This document shows positions 44,522 to 53,731 of a stretch of DNA of 64,000 bases, in pieces (position 1 is the first letter of the stretch; the number at the start of each line of letters is the position of its first letter). The notes beneath the pieces were generated by a model that saw nothing but the letters and a program-made list of their open reading frames with translations, made no database searches and had not been told where the DNA came from. This DNA comes from Zobellia laminariae (GTDB lineage Bacteria; Bacteroidota; Bacteroidia; Flavobacteriales; Flavobacteriaceae): contig NZ_RCNS01000002.1 in NCBI RefSeq assembly GCF_009725995.1, positions 620,001 through 684,000 on the forward strand, written 5' to 3'. The translations under genes were made by a program, and so were the position numbers.

Positions 44522-45220
44522 ATGTCGCTCTATTTAATTATACTTCTCTTTTCGCTTGCCGGACCTCTAGCTTTGAGTTTCGAGAAAAACCTTAGACTCT
44601 ATAAACGTTGGAAATATCTGCTTCCTGCAATTTTAATAACAATGCTTGTTTTTGTTGTTTGGGATATTATTTTTACGCATAACGGATATTGGTTTTTCAA
44701 CCCAATTTATAATTCTGGAATCTATATAAATAAGCTTCCTTTGGAAGAGTACTTGTTTTTTATTGTCATTCCGTATGCTTGTGCGTTCTCTTTTTACGCA
44801 ATTCAGTTTCATTTTCCAAAATTCAAGTTAAATGAGCAGTGGACAAAAATTGTAACTTTTCTATTGACGGTAGTATCAGTTCTTATGTCAATTATAAATA
44901 GAGATTATACCTATACTTTTGTTGTTTTACTTGTTTTGCCAGTGATACTCTTACTGAGCTATTATTTTGCTAGAGAAGTGTTACAATATTATTTAGCTAT
45001 CTATCTTATTTTACTCATTCCATTTTTTATCATCAACGGAATCTTAACAGGTACAGGAATTGAACAACCTGTTTTTGATTATAGTCCTCAGGCCATATTG
45101 GGAATTCGTATTCTTTCGGTTCCTATAGAAGATATGTTTTATAATTTTTCGTTGCTTCTATTACCATTGGCGCTAACCCATGTCTTTGAAACGAGATCTA
45201 AAAAAACTAAGAACGCATGA
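44522..45220 (+). CDS. crtYcd: Fused CrtYcd/CarR-type lycopene cyclase
   Basis: 232 aa, about seven transmembrane helices. Two lycopene-cyclase half-domains each bear the P-x-E-E/D motif: LPLEEYLFFIVIPYA (~74-88) and VPIEDMFYNFSLLLLP (~200-215), as in the fused heterodimer-type cyclases of actinobacteria, archaea and some Bacteroidota. Converts the psi ends of lycopene (or a monocyclic precursor) to beta rings in the inner membrane. First gene of a seven-gene operon with CrtD- and CruF-like enzymes; overlaps the next by 4 bp. Confidence 0.87.
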   Translation: MSLYLIILLFSLAGPLALSFEKNLRLYKRWKYLLPAILITMLVFVVWDIIFTHNGYWFFNPIYNSGIYINKLPLEEYLFFIVIPYACAFSFYAIQFHFPKFKLNEQWTKIVTFLLTVVSVLMSIINRDYTYTFVVLLVLPVILLLSYYFAREVLQYYLAIYLILLIPFFIINGILTGTGIEQPVFDYSPQAILGIRILSVPIEDMFYNFSLLLLPLALTHVFETRSKKTKNA

Positions 45221-46677
45221 AAATTGCTGTAATTGGTTCTGGAATTGGTGGCTTAGCTACTGCGTGCAGATTAGCATCTAAAGGACATGAAGTAACTGTT
45301 TTTGAAAAAAACGATTCTCCTGGCGGGAAAATAAGTGAGATTCATATGGAAGGGTATCGTTTTGATACCGGACCATCTTTATTTACATTGCCAGAATTAG
45401 TAGAAGAACTTTATAGTGCAGCTGGTGAAACTGTTCCAGAAACTTTTGCTTATAAAAAGCTTGATGTGCTATGCAAGTATTTCTTCAAATCTGGTGAAAA
45501 TCTTATTGCTTGGTCTGATCAGCAAAAATTTACTGATGAATGTGTAGATAAACTAGGAGAAGACCCTTCTAATATCACTAGATATTTTAAAAGTGCGTCA
45601 TTAATTTACAAAATTACCGCAGATATTTTCCTTTTTAACTCCTTGCATAAAATTAAGAATTTATTGAAGTTTTCGGTTTTAAAATCGCTGCTTCAAGTTC
45701 ATAAGATTCGCTTTTATAAAACCATGCATGGAGATAACAAGAGCAGTTTTAAAAGTCCATTGCTTATTCAATTGTTTGATAGGTATGCTACTTATAACGG
45801 CTCTAATCCATATAAGGCACCTGCAACACTAAATGTAATAGCACATCTAGAAAATAATCTGGGGGCCTATTTTCCAGAACAAGGCATGTATTCTATTGTA
45901 AAGAGCATTTATGACCTCGCCTTAAAAAAAGGGGTTCGTTTTAATTTTAATTCGCTGGTGACATCCATCGATATAAAAAATAATAAAGCGGTTGGAGTAA
46001 GCGTAGGGGAAGAGAAGTTTGCTTTTGATAGCGTTGTATCAGATTCGGATATTAATTATGTGGTTAATAATCTGATGGATCACCCACAAAAAAAACGAAT
46101 AGAGCGTCTGGAACCTTCATCATCCGCCTTGGTATTTTATTGGGGAGTGAACAAAGAATTTCCAGAGTTAGACTTGCATAATATTCTTTTTAGCGGTGAT
46201 TATAAAGAAGAGTTTACGAATCTATTTCAGGAGAAAACCATTTATAATGACCCCACAGTTTATATTTTTGTGAGTTCAAAAATGGTAAAAAGTGATGCTC
46301 CTAAAAATTGCGAAAATTGGTTTGTAATGGTGAACGCTCCTTCTAACAGCAAAGAGAATTGGGATGAACTAATACGTGTTACCAAACAGAACATCATTAA
46401 TAAAATCAATAAATCTCTTAAAACAAATATTGAAGACCATATAGAATATGAGAAGATTGCATCTCCTATAACCATTGAGCAAAATACCCTTAGTAAAGGG
46501 GGAGCGCTTTATGGGAATTCTTCTAATTCTATGTTTGCTGCATTTTTAAGGCATCCAAACTTTCTTAAAAGTGTAAAAAACTTGTATTTTGTTGGTGGAA
46601 GCGTCCACCCCGGTGGCGGAATACCGCTCTGTTTAGCCAGTGCTAAAATTGTTGCTAATGAAATACCTGCATCATAG
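45217..46677 (+). CDS. crtD: CrtD-like carotenoid 3,4-desaturase (phytoene desaturase family)
   Basis: 486 aa. N-terminal FAD-binding Rossmann motif IAVIGSGIGGLATACRLASK (~3-22) and EKNDSPGGKI, then GYRFDTGPSLFTLPEL, which is the CrtD-type version of the family's substrate motif. C-terminal FVGGSVHPGGGIPLCLASAK is the flavin-closing motif of CrtI/CrtD. Beside a CruF hydratase and a lycopene cyclase, the most likely role is 3',4'-desaturation of 1'-hydroxy carotenoids on the way to saproxanthin/myxol-type pigments. A CrtI or CrtN role cannot be excluded by sequence alone. Confidence 0.82.
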   Translation: MKIAVIGSGIGGLATACRLASKGHEVTVFEKNDSPGGKISEIHMEGYRFDTGPSLFTLPELVEELYSAAGETVPETFAYKKLDVLCKYFFKSGENLIAWSDQQKFTDECVDKLGEDPSNITRYFKSASLIYKITADIFLFNSLHKIKNLLKFSVLKSLLQVHKIRFYKTMHGDNKSSFKSPLLIQLFDRYATYNGSNPYKAPATLNVIAHLENNLGAYFPEQGMYSIVKSIYDLALKKGVRFNFNSLVTSIDIKNNKAVGVSVGEEKFAFDSVVSDSDINYVVNNLMDHPQKKRIERLEPSSSALVFYWGVNKEFPELDLHNILFSGDYKEEFTNLFQEKTIYNDPTVYIFVSSKMVKSDAPKNCENWFVMVNAPSNSKENWDELIRVTKQNIINKINKSLKTNIEDHIEYEKIASPITIEQNTLSKGGALYGNSSNSMFAAFLRHPNFLKSVKNLYFVGGSVHPGGGIPLCLASAKIVANEIPAS

Positions 46678-47337
46678 ATGAACCGGATAATTAAATATTT
46701 AGTTAACGAGGGTCTTCCAAAAACTTTTATAGTTTTTTACTGTGTTGGTTTGGTCTTATATGCAATGCCGCTCACGCACGATTTATTTAAGCTAATTACA
46801 CCATACACCTTGGTTTTAGTAACAGGGGCCATTTTAATGCATCATAAAGAATGGAATATAAAAACGATTGCAGTTTTAGCAAGTATTTTTATATTGAGTA
46901 TCATAACTGAAATTATTGGTGTAGCAACCGGCAAATTATTTGGGGTGTATGCTTACGGGCAAGGACTTGGTATAAAAATAATAGATGTACCCGTTGTTAT
47001 TGGTCTTAACTGGGTTTTCTTAGTGTATGCCTCTAATGGTATTATCTCTAAATACACATCTAAAAGCGGCCCGATTATTATAGGTGGAGCATCACTAATG
47101 ATACTTTACGATATTTTACTTGAAAAAGTAGCGCCGTTAATGGACATGTGGGAATTTTTAAAAAACGATCCTCCTATAAATAACTATGTGGTTTGGTTCC
47201 TGTTGGCTCTATTATTTAATTGGGCAATTCAGTATTTTAAAATAGACACGCATAATAGACCCGCTCGCTGGCTATTTTTCATTCAATTCGGCTTTTTTAT
47301 TGGTATAGTTATTCTAAATGAATTCAACATAAATTAG
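46678..47337 (+). CDS. cruF: CruF-type carotenoid 1',2'-hydratase
   Basis: 219 aa, about seven transmembrane helices. Belongs to the Caroten_synth/CruF membrane family: ITEIIGVATGKLFGVYAYG and LGIKIIDVPVVIGLNWVFL, with DILLEKVAPLMDMW carrying acidic residues typical of the active site. Adds water to the psi end of gamma-carotene-type substrates, giving the 1'-hydroxyl that is later desaturated and sugar-modified. Starts directly after the CrtD-like gene. Confidence 0.87.
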   Translation: MNRIIKYLVNEGLPKTFIVFYCVGLVLYAMPLTHDLFKLITPYTLVLVTGAILMHHKEWNIKTIAVLASIFILSIITEIIGVATGKLFGVYAYGQGLGIKIIDVPVVIGLNWVFLVYASNGIISKYTSKSGPIIIGGASLMILYDILLEKVAPLMDMWEFLKNDPPINNYVVWFLLALLFNWAIQYFKIDTHNRPARWLFFIQFGFFIGIVILNEFNIN

Positions 47338-47339
47338 AA

Positions 47340-47957
47340 ATGATACGAGCCAATCATAGCAAATTATGGGTTAGAATATCTAAATATTATACAAAGATAT
47401 TTATAGGCTTTTTTTTCGGTAATGTAAAGTATATTGGTGATTACGAAGAAAAAGGACTTCCTATTCTTATGTTAAGCAATCATTTTTCGTTTTACGATGG
47501 CTTTATCCAAATCTTATTAAACTTCAAGGTTTTTAACCGCAGGTTTTATTTTATGATGCTTGAAAAAGAGTTGAGTAAAAATATGCTGTTAACCAAAATA
47601 GGGGCTAGTTCTATTAGTAAAGGGAAACGGTCTAGTTTAGAGAGTCTGGGGTATGCTGTTGAATTGTTACAGGATACAGAAAACCTATTTTTATTTTTCC
47701 CGCAAGGAAAGATTAAGAGCATATACATACGAGAGTTTACTTTTGAAAAAGGCTTACTTTCACATGTTTTAGAAAACGTAAAAAACGATTTTCAATTGGT
47801 TTTTAATATCAACTTGATTAATTATGGAACCAATCTTAGACCAGATTTATGTGTGTATTATGAAACACAGACCATAAATGCAGATACCACTGCCGAAGAT
47901 GTAGAAAGAGAATTTAATCGTTTTGCCAAAACGTGTTTTACAAAACTAGGAGCCTAA
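47340..47957 (+). CDS. PlsC-type acyltransferase in the carotenoid operon
   Basis: 205 aa. The acyltransferase HX4D motif is in LSNHFSFYDGFIQ (~43-55) and the FPEGT-like block is FPQGKIKSIYI (~118-128). Soluble or peripheral, with an N-terminal amphipathic part. Its place between CruF and a glycosyltransferase suggests acylation of a carotenoid glycoside or of its sugar, in analogy with glycosyl/acyl transfer to carotenoids in other phyla; a phospholipid role is the alternative. Confidence 0.78.
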   Translation: MIRANHSKLWVRISKYYTKIFIGFFFGNVKYIGDYEEKGLPILMLSNHFSFYDGFIQILLNFKVFNRRFYFMMLEKELSKNMLLTKIGASSISKGKRSSLESLGYAVELLQDTENLFLFFPQGKIKSIYIREFTFEKGLLSHVLENVKNDFQLVFNINLINYGTNLRPDLCVYYETQTINADTTAEDVEREFNRFAKTCFTKLGA

Positions 47958-49058
47958 ATGATTTATTTCTGTTATTTTCTTATGGGCTTGCTCATTATCA
48001 GGTTGCTTGTAGCGCTCGTTAATTACCTTTCGTTTGCTTATTTACCAAAGGTGGCTCCATTGGCCAATGAGCCTAATATTTCCATTTTAATACCCGCTCG
48101 CGATGAGGAAGAGAACATCGGAACCTTACTAGAGCAATTAGCTACGTTGGAGTACAGCGCTCTTGAAATCATCGTGTATAACGATAACTCAACCGATAGA
48201 ACGGGAAGCATCGTTAAACAGTGGGAAACAAAGAACCCCAATATTAAACTTATAAACGGAGGAAAACTTCCACAGAGTTGGTTAGGAAAGAATCATGCCT
48301 GCCACCAACTTTCACAAGCTGCTACCGGAGATGTGTTACTTTTTTTAGATGCAGACGTGAGTGTAAGAAAAGATTTAATTAAACGCAGCATTAACCATTT
48401 ACAGAAATATGAGCTTCAGTTACTTTCTATATTCCCAAAGCAAATAGTGCAGTCTTTTGGAGAAAAAATTTCAGTACCTCTAATGAACTGGATTTTGTTG
48501 AGTTTACTGCCACTTTCTCTAATTAGGAATTCAAAGAATGAAGCCTTTTCAGCCGCCAATGGGCAATTCATGATGTTTAAAGCAGTTACTTATAAAGATA
48601 TATGGCCGCATGAAAAATGTAAGGCCCATAGGGTAGAAGACATTGCTATTATAAAATTATTTAAACAGAAAGGTTTAGCCTGTGATACACTCTTAGGAGA
48701 TGCTGATATTTCTTGCCGTATGTATGACGGGCTAGAAACTGCTGTTGAGGGATTTACAAAAAACATTTTTCAATTTTTTGGAAATAGTATTTTGGTAACG
48801 GTTTCTTTTGGAATTATAACTACAATTGCGCCATTCGTACTCTATTTTAATATGGGTATATGGTGGTTTACCGCTTATATGGTTGGCATAGTGTCAATTC
48901 GTTTTTTTGTAAGTTTGGCAAGCCAACAATCAGTTGTTCAAAACATAGTATTGGCATTACCGCAACATTTAGTATTTCTTGTAATCATAATAAAAGGACT
49001 CATTAACAACCAACAGAAGCGATTAATATGGAAAGGCCGCAATATATTACAAGATTAG
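47958..49058 (+). CDS. GT2-family glycosyltransferase in the carotenoid operon
   Basis: 366 aa. One N-terminal transmembrane segment (~2-22), a GT-A catalytic domain with ISILIPARDEEENIGTLLEQ, VYNDNSTDRTG, LFLDADVSV (DxD) and a WP..HRVEDIAI acceptor motif, and two C-terminal transmembrane helices (~270-345). Resembles CruC/CrtQ-like membrane glycosyltransferases. Likely attaches a sugar to the hydroxyl made by CruF. Starts on the base after the acyltransferase stop; its end overlaps the next gene by 31 bp. Confidence 0.82.
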   Translation: MIYFCYFLMGLLIIRLLVALVNYLSFAYLPKVAPLANEPNISILIPARDEEENIGTLLEQLATLEYSALEIIVYNDNSTDRTGSIVKQWETKNPNIKLINGGKLPQSWLGKNHACHQLSQAATGDVLLFLDADVSVRKDLIKRSINHLQKYELQLLSIFPKQIVQSFGEKISVPLMNWILLSLLPLSLIRNSKNEAFSAANGQFMMFKAVTYKDIWPHEKCKAHRVEDIAIIKLFKQKGLACDTLLGDADISCRMYDGLETAVEGFTKNIFQFFGNSILVTVSFGIITTIAPFVLYFNMGIWWFTAYMVGIVSIRFFVSLASQQSVVQNIVLALPQHLVFLVIIIKGLINNQQKRLIWKGRNILQD

Positions 49059-49786
49059 TTATTGTGATTTTCACTTTGTTGCTTACAATGCAATCTGGTT
49101 TTTCTCAGAGTACCACCTACCGCGATTCAATTTACAAAGCATACTCTAGAGGTAAAATGCATAAGTGGTATGAACTCATGCAGACTTGCGAAAAGAATGT
49201 AAATGAGAATAATATAGAAGAGCAATTAGAACTTATCAGTTATTATTATGGGTATACGGCTTGGTTAATTGGTGCCGAAAAATATGATACTGCAGAAGAT
49301 TACATTGAGAAATCTGAACAAATTATTGATAAGTTATTAGATCAATCACCAAAAAATGCAACCCTTCTTGCCTACAAAGGAGCTTACATTGCCTTTACCA
49401 TTGGTATCTCAAAGTTTAAGGCTGTTTACTTGGGGCCCAAAAGCATGCGGTATATAAATGAATCTATAGAGCTAGACCCAGAGAATATTCAAGGAAATAT
49501 AGAGAAGGGAAACTCAATGTATTATCGTCCAGCGGTTTTTGGTGGAGATAAGACGGAAGCAATAGAATACTATGTAAAGGCGGTTAAAAGTTTTGAACAA
49601 CAAGGACTGGTAGTTAATAATTGGATGTATATAAACACCATGACAGCTTTAGGGCAAGCCTACGAAGCTACCGATCAAATACAGCTAGCCAAACTGTGTT
49701 ATGAAAAAATAATTCGCATTTTCCCTAACTTTATGTGGGTTGAAGATGAACTCTATCCTGATATGCTGAAGCGTAATAATCTATGA
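49028..49786 (+). CDS. Secreted TPR-like protein in the carotenoid operon
   Basis: 252 aa. Signal peptide (TRLVIVIFTLLLTMQSGFSQ). Helical TPR-like repeats follow (YYYGYTAWLIGAEKYDTAEDYIEKSE; NATLLAYKGAYIAFTIGI; LDPENIQGNIEKGNSMYYRP; AEAIEYYVKAVKSF-like; MTALGQAYEATDQIQLAKLCYEKI). Periplasmic. No enzymatic motif. The 31-bp overlap with the glycosyltransferase gene and 4-bp overlap with the DUF4056 gene bind it to the operon; a scaffold role is a guess. Confidence 0.72.
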   Translation: MERPQYITRLVIVIFTLLLTMQSGFSQSTTYRDSIYKAYSRGKMHKWYELMQTCEKNVNENNIEEQLELISYYYGYTAWLIGAEKYDTAEDYIEKSEQIIDKLLDQSPKNATLLAYKGAYIAFTIGISKFKAVYLGPKSMRYINESIELDPENIQGNIEKGNSMYYRPAVFGGDKTEAIEYYVKAVKSFEQQGLVVNNWMYINTMTALGQAYEATDQIQLAKLCYEKIIRIFPNFMWVEDELYPDMLKRNNL

Positions 49787-50886
49787 TATTTAGCAACAGC
49801 ACCATGAAATTTGATATGTACAAAACAACACTATATAGCATAAAACTACTACTGCTATTGGCTTTTGTTGTTAATCCAGCAACTACTTATGCCCAAAGTA
49901 TTCCTGATGATGTTGATCTAGATAAAATTCCTCCGCGTATTATTAGGGCCTGTTGTGCTTTTGGATATGACCTAAAATTATGGGGCGTGCCATTTGTAAA
50001 TATTGATCAGGTGATTAGTGTAGACGATTTAAACGAGCATCACTATATGGGTAATAAGAGTGAAGGCATTGGAACCATTTATTCCCATAAAGGAGGCTTT
50101 ATAGACATAGGACATTTACGAGATCAAATTGATTGGACGCGCTATTTGTATACCGTTATCTTAAATAGTAGAGGTAAAGGAGAAGTAATCTTGCCTTTGC
50201 GGAACGAAGCAGGACGGAAGACTTTATATTTGAATATACCAGCAGAACTTACTAGTAGCGACTGTATTCTATTAGCGGGAAAAATAACATATGACTTTTC
50301 TCTATGGCATGAGATATCTACTTGGTTTGGAGCATCGACCATTCCTTTAATGCCAGAGAAATTTTCTAGTTTCTCGGTAGAGGATGTATATTCCAACTTA
50401 CTAGGTATTCACGTAGGCATGCAAGCCTTACATTCTAAGCTCCCTTTTAATGCTGCAGCAACACAGATTATCGTTTCTACATTAGATAGTTTAGCTGTCG
50501 TTAAAACGGCACAAGAAACTTACGATGCCTATGATGCGGTTAATCATAAATGGTATACGAATAAAAAGCGAATACCCCGTAAAAGTGTTACCATAAAGCG
50601 AGATCCAGATGTTCTTAATTCAAGTCGTCCCTGGATAGTTCCTGATCAGACCAATGTCAATAGCAATCCAATTACTTTAGATGTCCCTCTTTTAGACACT
50701 AAGGGTGAGTTGCTTACCAATTTTTATCAGTTTACTATTGATTTGAATCACAGATTTCCTGTGGAGGAGATTTTTCCAAATCGTGAAAGTAGCCTCATCA
50801 ACCAAGATGATTTTGGTGTTCTACTGAATAGAATTATGAATGATTTAGAAAGCATGGAAGGGAATACTTTGGCGGAGAGTAAATAA
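49783..50886 (+). CDS. DUF4056-family secreted protein
   Basis: 367 aa. Signal peptide after a short leader (MYKTTLYSIKLLLLLAFVVNPATTYAQ). The mature part starts PPRIIRACCAFGYDLKLWGVP and has THxxGGxIDxxHLRD-like SHKGGFIDIGHLRDQIDWTR and DFSLWHEISTWFGA, which I recognise as DUF4056. The conserved His/Glu/Asp residues suggest a metal-dependent enzyme, but no activity is established. Last gene of the carotenoid operon. Confidence 0.75.
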   Translation: MIFSNSTMKFDMYKTTLYSIKLLLLLAFVVNPATTYAQSIPDDVDLDKIPPRIIRACCAFGYDLKLWGVPFVNIDQVISVDDLNEHHYMGNKSEGIGTIYSHKGGFIDIGHLRDQIDWTRYLYTVILNSRGKGEVILPLRNEAGRKTLYLNIPAELTSSDCILLAGKITYDFSLWHEISTWFGASTIPLMPEKFSSFSVEDVYSNLLGIHVGMQALHSKLPFNAAATQIIVSTLDSLAVVKTAQETYDAYDAVNHKWYTNKKRIPRKSVTIKRDPDVLNSSRPWIVPDQTNVNSNPITLDVPLLDTKGELLTNFYQFTIDLNHRFPVEEIFPNRESSLINQDDFGVLLNRIMNDLESMEGNTLAESK

Positions 50887-51097
50887 AGCTTTTAGGTTTA
50901 GGTGTCTATTAAGATTGGTTTTTACTAACAAAAATTCTCTCAATACTACAGTGTCAAACAATACCTGTAATCTTTTAGGTATTAAGTGATTCGGGAAAAT
51001 CGATATCATATATTAAGGATTTTTATAATATAAACGACGGTAAATGATATTTCGATTTTAATAAAAGGAATACTTCTTTTCTTAGTCAGACTTTAAT

Positions 51098-53695
51098 ATG
51101 TTAGTACGTCGGACAGACTTAAAACATCATTTTTTGAAAGAAGAAATCAGTATTTCACAACTGCAGGAAAAATTTCCAAATGGAAAAATTCAAAATTATG
51201 AAAAGGGTCATACCATATGCTTTATTCATAAGAAGGTAAGAACGTTTAGATGGCTATTAGAGGGTAGCATAGCGTATTATATTTCTATTGAAAATCCTGA
51301 TAAAGATGTGCTGGTTTGTCAGAATTCGGAGCCATTTTCTACTTTAGGACTCAATGGGTTTACTACTGCAAAACGCTATGTTTACAAAGTGTTGGTAGCT
51401 TCTCAAAAAGCGGTATTCTTTGAAATTCCTTTTGAGCAAATTGAAACGTATTTGCAAGAAGGACACCAAAATTTGCTACTTAAAAATATAGGCTCAAAAT
51501 TATACCACCTTTTACACACGGCATTATTAAAGCAATCGGAATTATTAAATCCGGTTCGGTTTCAACCTTTTGTGGAAGACCGTAAATTTCATATCTCGCC
51601 AGTAGCAGAAATGGAAGAAATTGTTTCTCTTATGAGACGTTCTCCATTCTTAGATTGTTTTGAGGAGAAACAATTGTCTGCCATGGCGTCTTTTGCAGAA
51701 CGAAGAGAATATGAAGCAGATGAAGTTTTATATGTTCAGGACGGTTCTAGTAATGGGTTGTTTATTTTGATTGATGGCGAAGTAGCAATAAAGCGGATTG
51801 AGAATTCAATTGAAATTAAACAACGTTCCATTAAGAATTCAGGATTTGTGTTTGGTTGGTCCTGTCTGTTAAAACAGAAGGATAGCTGCTCTGCAATTAC
51901 CCGAACCAGAACTTCTGCCTATTTTATTCATGACCACGACTTAATGGGGTTGTTTCAAAAAGATGATCAGTTCGAAGGTCATTTTTTTCAACGTTTAATA
52001 TGGCTTATGGGCAACCAACTAAACACTGCATTTATAAGATATGTGGGTTTACTTGGTAAACATAATCTTCAGGCGGTATTTCAGCTAATTAAGAACAATG
52101 AATCTCGCTTATCTGTTTCATCTCCTTTGCACCAAGTGTCTCATCTTTTAAAAAGTAATAACACTAAAAAACTGGCTTACGATGCATTAACTTCCTTATT
52201 AGATGATGGTAGTGCTCTAGAAAGGCATATTGCATCTTTAAGTTTAGAATTATTGACGGAAGATCAGAAGGAGTGTAATTTTATAAACGGATTGCAGAAA
52301 ATCTATTCAAATGTTACGGAAAGGGATACCACAGACCTTGATTTGAATCGAAAAATTTGTGCCGAATTAACCAACGAGGTTTTTGAAAATGTACCTTATG
52401 TAATTGAGGGATGGGAAAATTTACCCGAGACTACAGGCCATATTTTTACCTATAACCACTTGGTTAATGATACACATTATACGTTAAATAATAGCTTTCA
52501 AATTACATTAGATTCGCATTTTATAAGTGCTAAGGTCCTGCATGAAAAATACGGAAAACCTGGTATTAGAACCGTCCGTATTGGTAGAGGGCAAGAATAT
52601 GGTCACCAAAATTATTATGACAATTTGGGCCACATTAATGTGTTTACCAAAGATTCCGAGCTTACGTCATCTGAACATATGGAACAGGCGCGAAACATAT
52701 TTTATGAAGAAGCTTCTAAACACTTAAGCAACAACTATAATCTAATTATTAGCCCGGAAGGAACCTCTTATAGAACAGAAGAATCTCCTGGCCCCTTTAG
52801 AATGGGAGCTTTTAAATTGGCTGCAGGTCAGGAAAAAGAACCGCTAATAGTGCCTATAGTCATGGTAAATTTTGATGATAGAATAGGACGGTCTTTGTTT
52901 TATTGTAAAATAGGGGAGCCGTTTTTATTAAGTGAAAAGGTAGCATCAAAAAAGAACGATGATATTTATGCGTTTGTGCTAGAGTATCAAGCGCAATATA
53001 AAATTGATGTTCAAAAAGCAAGAAATAGGGCAGAGGAGTTATTTGTATCTCCAGGCGGAAAGGTCAATAAGGAAGAGCCGCCTGCAATGTGGTCCAATGA
53101 AATTAAAAGATTAAAAAGAAGGGTGACAAAATTAAAGACCCAAGAAAATCTCATTGCAATTTATGGAAGTTCTTCAGTGCGTTTATGGGTACATATGCAA
53201 AGAGATTTGCTCCCTTTTAATACTGTAAATCTTGGTTTTGGAGGTTCTACATTTGCTTGGTGTATTCATTATTTTGATGAAATATTTGAAGAGGTAAACC
53301 CTTCTAAAATAGTTCTTTACGCAGGTGAAAATGATTTGAATCAAGGAAGGACTCCACAAGAAGTATTGGCAGATTGTCATGAATTAGTGGGCATGATTAA
53401 AGCCAAATATCCAGACGTAGCTTTGGCCTTGATAAGTTTAAAACCAAGCGTTGAGCGGGAGCAGATGATTCCGTTGATTATAGAAACTAATTTGTTACTG
53501 TCAAAATATATAATTTCCGATTTAAATGCACAGTATATAAATGTGTTTAGCCATATGATCAGCGGTGATAACAGGCCCATACCGGAACTATATTTGTCAG
53601 ATGGATTACATCTTAACAAAGAAGGGTATACCATCTGGAGCAGCGTTATTAGAGATGCATTGCAGTCTGTAGCTTTGTTAGAATTAGAAAATTAA
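51098..53695 (+). CDS. Two cNMP-binding-like domains fused to PlsC acyltransferase and SGNH hydrolase
   Basis: 865 aa, no signal peptide. Order: degenerate cyclic-nucleotide-binding-like domain (~20-140); second cNMP domain (~175-300: PFLDCFEEKQLSAMASFAER, LFILIDGEVAIKR, FGWSCLLKQKDSCSAITRT); helical linker; PlsC-like acyltransferase (~420-640) with FTYNHLVNDTHYT, one residue shorter than the usual HX4D, and SPEGTSYRT; then an SGNH hydrolase (~685-860) with YGSSSVRLW, NLGFGGSTF, YAGENDLNQG and SDGLHLNKEGY (blocks I, II, III and V complete). An effector-gated acyl-transfer/deacylation enzyme for lipids or glycans is suggested; the substrate is unknown. Single gene, 211 bp after the carotenoid operon. 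Confidence 0.85.
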   Translation: MLVRRTDLKHHFLKEEISISQLQEKFPNGKIQNYEKGHTICFIHKKVRTFRWLLEGSIAYYISIENPDKDVLVCQNSEPFSTLGLNGFTTAKRYVYKVLVASQKAVFFEIPFEQIETYLQEGHQNLLLKNIGSKLYHLLHTALLKQSELLNPVRFQPFVEDRKFHISPVAEMEEIVSLMRRSPFLDCFEEKQLSAMASFAERREYEADEVLYVQDGSSNGLFILIDGEVAIKRIENSIEIKQRSIKNSGFVFGWSCLLKQKDSCSAITRTRTSAYFIHDHDLMGLFQKDDQFEGHFFQRLIWLMGNQLNTAFIRYVGLLGKHNLQAVFQLIKNNESRLSVSSPLHQVSHLLKSNNTKKLAYDALTSLLDDGSALERHIASLSLELLTEDQKECNFINGLQKIYSNVTERDTTDLDLNRKICAELTNEVFENVPYVIEGWENLPETTGHIFTYNHLVNDTHYTLNNSFQITLDSHFISAKVLHEKYGKPGIRTVRIGRGQEYGHQNYYDNLGHINVFTKDSELTSSEHMEQARNIFYEEASKHLSNNYNLIISPEGTSYRTEESPGPFRMGAFKLAAGQEKEPLIVPIVMVNFDDRIGRSLFYCKIGEPFLLSEKVASKKNDDIYAFVLEYQAQYKIDVQKARNRAEELFVSPGGKVNKEEPPAMWSNEIKRLKRRVTKLKTQENLIAIYGSSSVRLWVHMQRDLLPFNTVNLGFGGSTFAWCIHYFDEIFEEVNPSKIVLYAGENDLNQGRTPQEVLADCHELVGMIKAKYPDVALALISLKPSVEREQMIPLIIETNLLLSKYIISDLNAQYINVFSHMISGDNRPIPELYLSDGLHLNKEGYTIWSSVIRDALQSVALLELEN

Positions 53696-53731
53696 AACTC
53701 CGCCTATTGTATTTAAAAAATGGGTGATTCT

